From contig CALXQW010000003.1 in NCBI GenBank assembly GCA_944390805.1, positions 27,797-91,796 on the forward strand: DNA of 64,000 nt. The letters run 5' to 3'. Positions within the stretch are counted from its first letter, which is position 1. Every line of letters starts with the position of its first letter. Source of the stretch: an uncultured Opitutales bacterium (lineage in GTDB: Bacteria; Verrucomicrobiota; Verrucomicrobiia; Opitutales; Intestinicryptomonadaceae). Positions 1-7,362 of this stretch are shown in pieces. Below the pieces are notes generated by a model. That model was not told the origin of the DNA. It ran no database searches and saw only the letters and a list, made by a program, of their open reading frames with translations. Both the position numbers and the translations under genes were made by a program.

Positions 1-1656
1 ATGAAGCGCATTATAGACGAGAATCAGCGCTTTGAGAAGTTTGAGGCCACGCGCGAGGAAGCAGAAAAGATAATACGCGAAAACGGCCAGGAGCTCTATA
101 AGCTTGGGCGTCTTGCAGACATTCCGGAGGGAGAAAAGATAACGTTTTACAAAAACGGAGAGTTTGTTGATCTTTGTGCGGGTCCGCATGTTGACTACAC
201 AAAGCGCATAAAGGCGTTCAAGCTTTTGTCTGTTGCGGGAGCCTACCATAGGGGCGACGAGAACAACAAGCAGCTTCAGCGCATATACGGAACTGCGTTT
301 GCGTCGAAGGACGAGCTTGAAAAGTACCTGTTCCAGATGGAGGAGGCAAAGAAGCGCGACCATCGCAAGCTTGGCAAGGAGATGGGGCTTTTCCTGATAG
401 ATGATAAAGTCGGGCAGGGGCTGATACTCTGGAAGCCAAAAGGAGCTATACTTCGCCAGCAGCTGATGGACTTCATAATGGAGCTTTTGATAGCACAGGG
501 ATACAGCCAGGTATTTACGCCGCACATAGGTAAGCTTGGGCTGTTTAAGACCAGCGGGCATTTTCCGTATTACAAGGATTCCCAGTTTGTGCCGATAGTT
601 GAGCGCGAGGATTTGGCAAAGATGGCAAAAGAAAATATCTCTGTGGCCGAATTTGAAAAGCGCATAGAAAATGGCGACGCCCAGGGATTCTTGCTTAAGC
701 CAATGAATTGTCCATTCCATGTGCAGATATACAAGTCTGATCCGCATTCGTACAGGGATCTGCCCGTAAGGCTTGCGGAGTTTGGGCAGGTTTACAGGTG
801 GGAGCAGTCTGGCGAGTTGAACGGAATGACGCGCGTGCGCGGCTTTACTCAGGACGACGCCCACATATTCTGCACTCCAGAGAGCCTTGACGACGAGATT
901 CAGGGGTGTTTGGACTTGGTTAAGGAAGTATTTTCAACTTTGGGCATGAAGGAGTACAGGGTAAGAATTTCCCTGCGCGATCCCAAGAGCGATAAATACG
1001 TAGGTTCCGACGAGAATTGGGAAAAGAGCGAAAGCGCCATACGCAAGGCAGCCAAGAGTCTTGGAGTTCCATTTACTGAGGAGCTTGGCGAGGCCGCATT
1101 CTACGGGCCCAAGATAGACTTTGTCATAAAGGACGTAATAGGGCGCGAGTGGCAGCTTGGCACTGTTCAGGTTGACTACAATCTGCCGGAGCGTTTTGAT
1201 TTATCCTACATAGGTTCAGACAACAAGCCACATAGGCCTGTTATGATACACCGTGCGCCGTTCGGTTCGCTCGAGAGGTTTACTGGAGTATTGATAGAGC
1301 ATTTTGGAGGGAATTTCCCAACGTGGCTTGCTCCGGAGCAGGTGCGCATTCTTACTTTGAGTGAAGATGTTGTGCCTTATGCAGACAAGCTGTTGGCTGA
1401 TATGAAAGCAAAGAATTTGCGCGCTAGCATAGACGACAGCGCAGACAAGCTTGGTGCCAAGATACGCCGCGCGGAGATGGAGAAGATTCCGCACATATTC
1501 GTAGTGGGCAAGAAAGAGGCGGCGGAGGAAAAAGTATCCGTTCGTTCCAGAATGAAAAAGGCCTACGATGGAGTTCGCGACAAGGCCGAGGCAATAGAGC
1601 TAATCGTTCAGAGCGCGAAGTCCAGAGAGTTGGGCGATGCCTTTGAAGACAAGTAA
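1..1656 (+). CDS. thrS: Threonine--tRNA ligase, 5' end outside window
   Basis: Charges tRNA-Thr with threonine in the cytoplasm. The visible 551 residues cover the end of the editing domain (CAGPH, Cys59 and His63, matching the editing-site Cys/His), the class II catalytic core with the zinc ligands Cys237 (in MNCPFH), His288 (in DDAHIF) and His417 (in IHRAP), and the C-terminal anticodon-binding domain. Bacterial ThrRS is usually about 640 residues, so the TGS domain and the start of the editing domain lie left of the window; the ATG at base 1 is an internal Met in the family alignment, not the start. The motif reads MNCPFH where most homologues have MNCPGH. A strong terminator follows. Confidence 0.97.
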   Translation: MKRIIDENQRFEKFEATREEAEKIIRENGQELYKLGRLADIPEGEKITFYKNGEFVDLCAGPHVDYTKRIKAFKLLSVAGAYHRGDENNKQLQRIYGTAFASKDELEKYLFQMEEAKKRDHRKLGKEMGLFLIDDKVGQGLILWKPKGAILRQQLMDFIMELLIAQGYSQVFTPHIGKLGLFKTSGHFPYYKDSQFVPIVEREDLAKMAKENISVAEFEKRIENGDAQGFLLKPMNCPFHVQIYKSDPHSYRDLPVRLAEFGQVYRWEQSGELNGMTRVRGFTQDDAHIFCTPESLDDEIQGCLDLVKEVFSTLGMKEYRVRISLRDPKSDKYVGSDENWEKSESAIRKAAKSLGVPFTEELGEAAFYGPKIDFVIKDVIGREWQLGTVQVDYNLPERFDLSYIGSDNKPHRPVMIHRAPFGSLERFTGVLIEHFGGNFPTWLAPEQVRILTLSEDVVPYADKLLADMKAKNLRASIDDSADKLGAKIRRAEMEKIPHIFVVGKKEAAEEKVSVRSRMKKAYDGVRDKAEAIELIVQSAKSRELGDAFEDK

Positions 1657-1681
1657 TATTTATTTGTAAGCTGAATATATT

Positions 1682-1722
1682 AAAATCCCACGGGAGGAAT
1701 TTTCTTCCAGTGGGATTTTTTT
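1682..1722 (+). terminator. Rho-independent terminator of thrS
   Basis: Ten-base perfect arms AAAATCCCAC (1682-1691) and GTGGGATTTT (1710-1719), with a further GGAA/TTCC pairing inside the loop, followed by a T run. It lies 26 bases after the thrS stop. Confidence 0.85.
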
Positions 1723-1978
1723 ATGATGTATTATTTTTTGAAATAGTGTTTATTACAAGTTTCCAGATTTTAAAATAAGAAATACGGTCTCTTTACTGTA
1801 AATTGGAGTAAATATTTGAGAGCTTTTATGGACTTAAAAACAAGATTCTTGTTTGCGGTACGATAATACTAGGTTACAAACATTGTTTTATATTCAAAAT
1901 TATGTTTGACCAGACATATGTGTGCGGATAAGTTTTATTTAACTTAACAGAAACATAATTTCAAAGAAAGGAATAGAT
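1723..1978. other. Intergenic stretch, no gene seen
   Basis: AT-rich spacer between the thrS terminator and the next gene. I see no RNA gene or ORF of note. A TTGACC hexamer at 1906-1911 could be a -35 element for the downstream gene, but the matching -10 region (around TAAGTT, 1929-1934) is poor. Confidence 0.5.
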
Positions 1979-2293
1979 ATGAGGACTTTTGCACATATAG
2001 GTATTCCGTCGGAGATCAAGCGCGACGGCTCAATAGAGGTATCTGGGGCGGGGCTTTTTGTAACCGACGCAAATAAGAGCCCCAACAAGATAGAATGGCT
2101 CTATTTTCTGCCCGATTCCAACATGCCGGAGCTTCTAAAGAAGAGCACGCATATAGCTTATACCACAGACGATATCTCCGCGGAGATTGTCGGAAAAGAC
2201 ATACTTATAGAGCCGTTTGAGCCACTTCCGGGGGTTAAGGCGGCATTCATAGTAGAGGAAGGCCTTCCCATAGAGCTTATGCAAGTTATGTAG
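1979..2293 (+). CDS. Small VOC/glyoxalase-like protein
   Basis: A 104-residue cytoplasmic protein with no signal peptide. It opens with a FAHIGIPSE stretch and ends with a VEEGLPIELMQ stretch, the beta-strand pattern of a single vicinal-oxygen-chelate (VOC) module, as in small glyoxalase/dioxygenase-superfamily proteins. This assignment rests on pattern resemblance only. The metal-binding His/Glu set cannot be mapped with confidence, so it may not be an enzyme. It has a good ribosome site (AAAGGA, about 8 bases before ATG) and sits between two terminators, so it is a single-gene transcript. Confidence 0.65.
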   Translation: MRTFAHIGIPSEIKRDGSIEVSGAGLFVTDANKSPNKIEWLYFLPDSNMPELLKKSTHIAYTTDDISAEIVGKDILIEPFEPLPGVKAAFIVEEGLPIELMQVM

Positions 2294-2330
2294 CTTGCTG
2301 GAGATGGGGCATGTTCCCCTATGCAAATGG

Positions 2331-2365
2331 AAAATCCGCACTATATATATTTGTGCGGATTTTTT
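2331..2365 (+). terminator. Rho-independent terminator
   Basis: Eleven-base perfect arms AAAATCCGCAC (2331-2341) and GTGCGGATTTT (2353-2363) followed by T residues, just after the small VOC-like gene. Confidence 0.85.
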
Positions 2366-2516
2366 GTTTTCCTTCCTAAATAGAGTGGAATTTATTCAGG
2401 TGTCCTTTCCGCTCTATTTTAGATGCCAAGTTGTACGTAAAGCGCGGTTGCAAAAATATGCTACAAGTGTGAAGTTCTAATATCCGTCCGCAAATAACGG
2501 GAGAGACGCAAGAGGT

Positions 2517-3059
2517 TTACTTCTCGGTCAGGGTGAATTTTATGGTTATACATGTCTTTTTACGCTGGCCGTCGCTTGTTATTTCCTCTCGTGTAAGTCC
2601 GCTCGTTATTATGGGTTCGCCTAACTTCATAAGATATGAAGTTTTTATCTCCATCGTATTAGTGGATACAGTCATCGAAGATTTGTCTGAGCTTTCTACA
2701 AATCCATTTATCCCGCTATGGTAGAATTTTATTTTGCAGCTCAATAATTTTTCATTTTTTGCGGGGGATATGGATATACAAATTTTTGTACCCAGGAATT
2801 TTTCTCCATCTTTTAAGAGGGCTTCTTTTTGTTGCTCTGTAAAAGAAGTGCTATGTTTTGCAAGTTCGGATAATGTTGTTCCTGCACCCATTGAGGTGTA
2901 TCCAAACCCTTCAGACGTATCTATATTAATTTTGTGGCATACGGTTTTTCCGTGTATATCAGCCTCCACGGTCATGACGTAACTTTTGTCTTGGGCTCTG
3001 GCAAAGGAACAGGAAAAAACCATAGCAAATACGAAGAATACATATGGAAACGTCTTCAT
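2517..3059 (-). CDS. Secreted protein of unknown function
   Basis: 180 residues. The first 22 residues form a Sec signal peptide: Lys2, a hydrophobic core rich in Phe/Val, then ARA before QDK, a good signal peptidase I site. The mature part is Ser/Thr/Lys-rich, with alternating polar/hydrophobic strands suggesting a small beta-rich periplasmic protein, and two Cys (KTVCHK and TKICIS) that could pair after export. I do not recognise a family. It is flanked by a plus-strand gene and the tRNA-Pro terminator and appears to be monocistronic. Confidence 0.7.
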   Translation of the reverse strand: MKTFPYVFFVFAMVFSCSFARAQDKSYVMTVEADIHGKTVCHKINIDTSEGFGYTSMGAGTTLSELAKHSTSFTEQQKEALLKDGEKFLGTKICISISPAKNEKLLSCKIKFYHSGINGFVESSDKSSMTVSTNTMEIKTSYLMKLGEPIITSGLTREEITSDGQRKKTCITIKFTLTEK

Positions 3060-3140
3060 GCATACATTTTGGCATGGTGGTTCTATCTTGTAAATAATAA
3101 TATACTTTTGCGGAGAATAAATAAGCCAGCTATTACCTAT

Positions 3141-3177
3141 AAGAAAAGCCCCGCAAAGTATTGGATTGCGGGGCCTT
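3141..3177 (-). terminator. Terminator of the tRNA-Pro transcript
   Basis: Nine-base arms GCCCCGCAA (3148-3156) and TTGCGGGGC (3166-3174). Read on the minus strand it is followed by TTTTCTT, directly downstream of tRNA-Pro. Confidence 0.8.
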
Positions 3178-3185
3178 TAAAGATC

Positions 3186-3258
3186 TCGGGCGGGCGAGAC
3201 TCGAACTCGCGACATCTTGCTCCCAAAGCAAGCGCGCTACCAACTGCGCTACCACCCG
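3186..3258 (-). tRNA. tRNA-Pro (anticodon UGG)
   Basis: On the minus strand a full cloverleaf can be folded: acceptor arms CGGGTGG and CCGCCCG (one G-U pair), anticodon stem CTTGC/GCAAG around the loop TTTGGGA (anticodon TGG), and T stem GCGAG/CTCGC around TTCGAGT. The discriminator base is A. CCA is not encoded. The UGG anticodon can read all four Pro codons when modified. Confidence 0.95.
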
Positions 3259-3375
3259 TTATGTAAAATCTAAAACGAATGAACTTTTTATACGTTCTGT
3301 CAATTTTAAATTCTTTTAAGGCGAAATATTTTTTACATTATAAAAATGTCTGCACCCTAAAATATTAGCCTATCA

Positions 3376-4782
3376 TTACGCTAAACCTTTGAGCATTCCG
3401 TAAAAATACATGGGCTTTAGAGCGTATACCTTTAATAGCCAAGCGGCATATTGCTCCTTTGACATGTCAAAAAGCATATTGAAGGGGAAAGATATCTTCT
3501 CCTTCTTGTCGTAGTCGAACTCGCATAGAAGAACATGGCCGTAATCTGTCACAATAGGACAGGCGGCGTAGCCGTCGTACTTGGCCTCAGGTGCACGACC
3601 CTCCATGAGGCATACCAAATTCTCGACTGCAACCGGAGTTTGCTTCCTTATTGCCGCCGACGTCTTGCTTGTGGGCAGCGCAGAAACATCTCCAAAAGAA
3701 ATTATGTTCGGATATTTCTTGTGCACAAGGGTGTATTTGTCCACATCAACCCAGCCTTCTGCACCATGCGCGCCACTTGTTTTGCTAAGCCCTGAGTCTA
3801 TCACAAATTTGGGGGCTGTCATGGGAGGTGTAAAATGAAGGAAATCGTAGTCTTCTGTAAACTGCTCCTTCTTTGCAGTATCCTTGCCGTCGGATCCATT
3901 TACATTCACTGTGCGCTCCATTACAACCTTCTTTGCAGAGGTGTCTATTCCTTTGATTCGCGTGAGAATATTTATGGGTATGTTTCTTTCCTTGTAAATC
4001 TCAAGCAAGCGCGGAGTGAAATAGGGCACATCGTACAACTCGTGCGATGCCGTGTAAAAACTGAAATTTAAAGCATCCCTGCGGTTTTCTTTCCGCGCAA
4101 GATGCTCGGTAAGCAGGCATATCTTCTTTGGCGCCCCGCCGCATTTATGCTTTGTGTATGTGTCGGTATATATACCCTTGCCGCCATTCTTTACAAATTT
4201 CTGTATGCCTTGCCAGGTCTTGATTGCTCCATCATGACAGTATATGCAATGTGCGTCTCCCTGACCAAGAGATTTCTCATCTATGCCTTCAACCATGTCC
4301 CAGCGGCATTCCAAACCGGGCGTCAGAATTAGGAAATCGTAGTCGAAAGAGCCGCTATTATGGGTTTTTACAGACTTCTTTTGCGGATCGAGCTCCACAA
4401 CAAAATCTTTCACCCATTTTACGCCGCTTGGAATACAGTCGGCCTGAGATTTGTAAACCTCATCGGGCGAATATACTCCAGATGCTATAAGAGTGAAGCC
4501 CGGCTGATAAAAATGCCTGTCGGAAGGATCTATTATTGTGATTTCTGCTTTTGGCAGCTTGCCAGTTAGCCTTGCGGCTGCGCTTATACCCGCGGCACCG
4601 CCACCTATTATCAGAATTTTTCCCTTGGCGTCTGATTTTGATGCAAAGCTGTATGCTCCTACACCAATTGCAGCTGCACCTATTGCTCCTGCTGCCAAAA
4701 ATTTCCTGCGGGAGATTTTTGCCGGACGAAGATTTGTTTCTACGATCTTTTGCATATTATTAGATTCCGGTAAGTTTTTCAT
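3376..4782 (-). CDS. sqr: Tat-exported sulfide:quinone oxidoreductase, type II-like
   Basis: 468-residue flavoprotein expected to oxidise sulfide and pass electrons to the quinone pool at the outer face of the inner membrane. Residues 24-48 form a twin-arginine signal (SRRKFLAAG). The FAD Rossmann motif GGGAAG is at 60-65. The two redox cysteines of the mitochondrial/type II SQR family are kept: Cys214 in KHKCGGAPKK and Cys408 in GYAACPIV. The motif LPTSKT at 369-374 and a membrane-associating C-terminal helix also match. An extra pair, Cys179/Cys182 (HCIYCHDG), is present. The predicted promoter starts transcription about 3 bases before the first ATG, so translation may be leaderless, or may start at Met10. 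The porin gene diverges from it. A generic flavocytochrome role is the alternative. Confidence 0.88.
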   Translation of the reverse strand: MKNLPESNNMQKIVETNLRPAKISRRKFLAAGAIGAAAIGVGAYSFASKSDAKGKILIIGGGAAGISAAARLTGKLPKAEITIIDPSDRHFYQPGFTLIASGVYSPDEVYKSQADCIPSGVKWVKDFVVELDPQKKSVKTHNSGSFDYDFLILTPGLECRWDMVEGIDEKSLGQGDAHCIYCHDGAIKTWQGIQKFVKNGGKGIYTDTYTKHKCGGAPKKICLLTEHLARKENRRDALNFSFYTASHELYDVPYFTPRLLEIYKERNIPINILTRIKGIDTSAKKVVMERTVNVNGSDGKDTAKKEQFTEDYDFLHFTPPMTAPKFVIDSGLSKTSGAHGAEGWVDVDKYTLVHKKYPNIISFGDVSALPTSKTSAAIRKQTPVAVENLVCLMEGRAPEAKYDGYAACPIVTDYGHVLLCEFDYDKKEKISFPFNMLFDMSKEQYAAWLLKVYALKPMYFYGMLKGLA

Positions 4783-4791
4783 TAGGCGTCG

Positions 4792-4820
4792 ATTAACGTT
4801 TTCTGGCTATGATTTGTCAA
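4792..4820 (-). promoter_or_regulatory. Probable sigma70-type promoter of sqr
   Basis: On the minus strand, TTGACA (4820-4815), a 17-base spacer, and GTTAAT (4797-4792). The implied transcript start, near 4785, is almost at the sqr start codon. Confidence 0.55.
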
Positions 4821-4917
4821 CGTGAAAGCATATTTACTCTATTTTATATAGGTTGAAGAGGTTGTTTTGACTGTTTTTTTCTTTACGAATTTTTGTTTAT
4901 ATTCTTATATTAACTTG

Positions 4918-6222
4918 ATGAAGATCTTTAAGATTGCCTTGCTCATTCTTATAATTCCTTGTGTGCTTTCATTCGCTCAAGATAAGGCTCTTTTGAATAC
5001 TCTTGTTCAAAAAGGAATAATATCTGAAGAGGAAGCTCTCTACGTGGAAAAGCAGAATGTTTATATAACATCAGACAATCCAGATTTAAGAAAGTTCGTC
5101 CTTTCAGGAAGGCTTCAGACTCAGTTTTATTGGTCGGAGGCAGGCTCTGACGCACCGGCGGAGGTTCCAAACCAGTCGGATTACGGATTCCAAATCCGCA
5201 GAATAATATTGAAGCTCGAGGCAAAACTATCTGAAAACTGGCGGGCTGTTGTCTCCACCGACTTTGCCCGAGTAAATACAAACGGCGCAAAATACCTTTT
5301 AGATAACTACATTGCTAAAAAGATTTCATACGAGTATCTAAATGGAGAGCTTGTTTTTGGATACAAAAAGGTGAATTTTGGTTGCGAGGAGAATATGTCG
5401 TCTGGGGCGCTTGCCACAATAGAGCGCTCTGTGTCTAACAGATATTTTGTAGGTATGCAGTCAGATAGCGGCAGACTGGGGTTCGGAACCAGATATGTAG
5501 GGATATATTGGGATGCAAAAATCCAACAAGTAGAGGGGTTAGGCTATAGCCTTGCTGTGACAAATTCGGTTAATGAATCCATACTTCCTCAGGAGCGTTT
5601 GGGCGGCGTATCATCTGGTGCCCGTACAGACTCCACACCCAATCTTTGGGCAAGCGTATCCTACACGCGCAATTTTGACGACGATATAAAAGTAAAATTT
5701 GGCTTAAATTTTGGCTATGGCAACGGCGCCAACGCCGTCTCCGATGACAAGCACGGCTATATCATAGGCGCAGAGCCATATATAATGGGTAATATTGGCA
5801 ATTTTAAGTTTTGGGCCGATTATCTTGTTGCAGATGTTCAGTACGGCAAAAATTTTAATTCTTCTAATGCCGTTCCGCAGGGATTCAATGTTTGCGGGGA
5901 GTATGTCTTTGATATTGAAAGTTGGGGCAAACTTGGTGTTGCGGTGAGATATTCAGGTCTATTTACCGACGGAAGGGGCATGGGCATGAGCGATGTTTAT
6001 CCGAAGGTTACAAATGTATCTGCTGCTCCGGATAAATGTTACGATTCCTCCCAGTCCATATATGCCGGACTAAACTGGTATATATCTGGCAATGACGACG
6101 TAAAACTCCAGATAGGCTATGAGCGCGCAGAATTATACGGTTCTCCGAGTGGGGAAGTTGTCTATGGAAATAAAAGCGCCTATGCCGATATTGTAAGAGT
6201 GCAGATGCAGATAAATTTCTGA
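4918..6222 (+). CDS. Phosphate-selective porin O/P-like outer-membrane protein
   Basis: About 434 residues. I place the start at the ATG that begins MKIFKIALLILIIP, because this gives a clean Sec signal peptide ending SFA before QDK; an upstream in-frame TTG would add 17 unusual residues. After the signal comes a short helical/coiled segment (LVQKGIISEEEALYVEKQ) and then repeated amphipathic strands ending in an aromatic C-terminus (VRVQMQINF), the signature of a 16- to 18-strand barrel with a BAM recognition end. The segment around 'LKLEAKLSENWRAVVSTDFA' fits the OprO/OprP family. The substrate cannot be told from sequence; despite the family name it may carry other anions or sugars. It diverges from sqr. 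Confidence 0.85.
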   Translation: MKIFKIALLILIIPCVLSFAQDKALLNTLVQKGIISEEEALYVEKQNVYITSDNPDLRKFVLSGRLQTQFYWSEAGSDAPAEVPNQSDYGFQIRRIILKLEAKLSENWRAVVSTDFARVNTNGAKYLLDNYIAKKISYEYLNGELVFGYKKVNFGCEENMSSGALATIERSVSNRYFVGMQSDSGRLGFGTRYVGIYWDAKIQQVEGLGYSLAVTNSVNESILPQERLGGVSSGARTDSTPNLWASVSYTRNFDDDIKVKFGLNFGYGNGANAVSDDKHGYIIGAEPYIMGNIGNFKFWADYLVADVQYGKNFNSSNAVPQGFNVCGEYVFDIESWGKLGVAVRYSGLFTDGRGMGMSDVYPKVTNVSAAPDKCYDSSQSIYAGLNWYISGNDDVKLQIGYERAELYGSPSGEVVYGNKSAYADIVRVQMQINF

Positions 6223-6416
6223 TTGGGAAATCTTCTTAGCATGAAGTTTTTTTACGCCAGTATTCTGCCCACCGCCGCATAAAAAATAATTTGCAAAAAG
6301 AAGAGTGCCTTGCCAAACTTTATTTGTTTGCAGGCGTCTATTTGTTTGTAGACAACAATTCCTACACTTCGCTAATAATGCGTAGGCATATTAAAAAAAC
6401 AAACCGGGAAATAACT

Positions 6417-7361
6417 ATGAAAAGAAGAGAATTTGTGGCAAAGAGCGCGGCAATGGCCGCTTCAGTACCATTTGCTGGCAATTTATTTGCCGCACAGACT
6501 GATACTTCAAAGCCGGTTGATATGGTTGCTCTTGCTGGTGGAGAAAGCGCTAAGGCTATGTTCGAGAAGGGCATAGCTGAAATGGGGGGAATGTCCAGAT
6601 TTGTAAAGAAGGGTGATTCTGTTGTAATAAAGCCAAACATAGGTTGGGACAGATCTCCGGATTATGGCGCAAATACAGATCCGCAGCTTGTAGGGGCGGT
6701 TGTAAAGGCTTGTTTTGATGCCGGCGCCAAAGAGGTATTGTGTTTCGACCATACCTGCGGCAACAATTGGGCAGAGCGCTACGAAGTAAGCGGCATTAAA
6801 GCGGAAGTTGAAAAGGCCGGGGGCCAGATGGTTGGAGGCAATACCCGTAATATGTATGTCAGGCGCAGTATTCCCAAGGGAAAGCGCCTGCACGAAGCCC
6901 TTGTGCACAAGCTTGCGGCAGATCCGGACGTATTTATAAACATACCTGTTTTAAAGCATCACAGCGGGGCAAAAGTCACATGTGCTCTCAAAAATTACAT
7001 GGGGTGCATTTGGGACAGGGGATATTGGCATAGGAACGATATGCCACAGTGCATTGCCGATTACGCAACATTCCAAAAAACAACACTTACAATAGTAGAT
7101 GCTTTCAGGGTGATGTTAACCGATGGCCCCAGGGGAAAAAGTCCGGACCATTCTCCGATTGCAAAATACCAGATTATATCCACAGACATTGTTGCCGCCG
7201 ATGCTGCCGCCGTTAAGATTTTTGCCTCAGTTGCTTCAGCCCACAATATGGGCAAGCCGTACGATGTTTCGGAAATAACATACATTGCTCTTGCCGAACA
7301 GCTTGGTGTTGGAACGTCAGATATTTCTCGGCTGAATGTAAAGAGGGTTTCCATGGCTTGA
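6417..7361 (+). CDS. Exported DUF362-family protein
   Basis: 314 residues from the ATG preceded by CGGGAA. The N-terminus MKRREFVAKSAAMAA followed by FAGNLFAAQ is a Tat/Sec-type export signal with a twin-Arg. The body matches DUF362: the segment VIKPNIGWD, the FINIPVLKHH motif, and a C-terminal 'STDIVAADAAAVKIF' stretch. DUF362 proteins are often fused or adjacent to 4Fe-4S ferredoxins and are thought to be redox or metal-site proteins; their reaction is not settled. Here the ferredoxin partner is the next gene, starting one base after the TGA stop, so the two are translationally coupled and probably act together. An earlier in-frame start would bury the signal peptide and is unlikely. Confidence 0.85.
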   Translation: MKRREFVAKSAAMAASVPFAGNLFAAQTDTSKPVDMVALAGGESAKAMFEKGIAEMGGMSRFVKKGDSVVIKPNIGWDRSPDYGANTDPQLVGAVVKACFDAGAKEVLCFDHTCGNNWAERYEVSGIKAEVEKAGGQMVGGNTRNMYVRRSIPKGKRLHEALVHKLAADPDVFINIPVLKHHSGAKVTCALKNYMGCIWDRGYWHRNDMPQCIADYATFQKTTLTIVDAFRVMLTDGPRGKSPDHSPIAKYQIISTDIVAADAAAVKIFASVASAHNMGKPYDVSEITYIALAEQLGVGTSDISRLNVKRVSMA

Positions 7362-7362
7362 C

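Noticed and set aside
1929..1946. TAAGTT-TTATTT-AACTTA as a fourth DtxR operator
   Set aside because: The half-sites are similar, but the distance between AAGTT and AACTT is 6, not 10 as in the three true candidates, and the next gene is not metal-related.
4867..4917. TTG start for the porin gene
   Set aside because: It would place 17 extra residues before a perfect signal peptide; the ATG at 4918 fits the family better.
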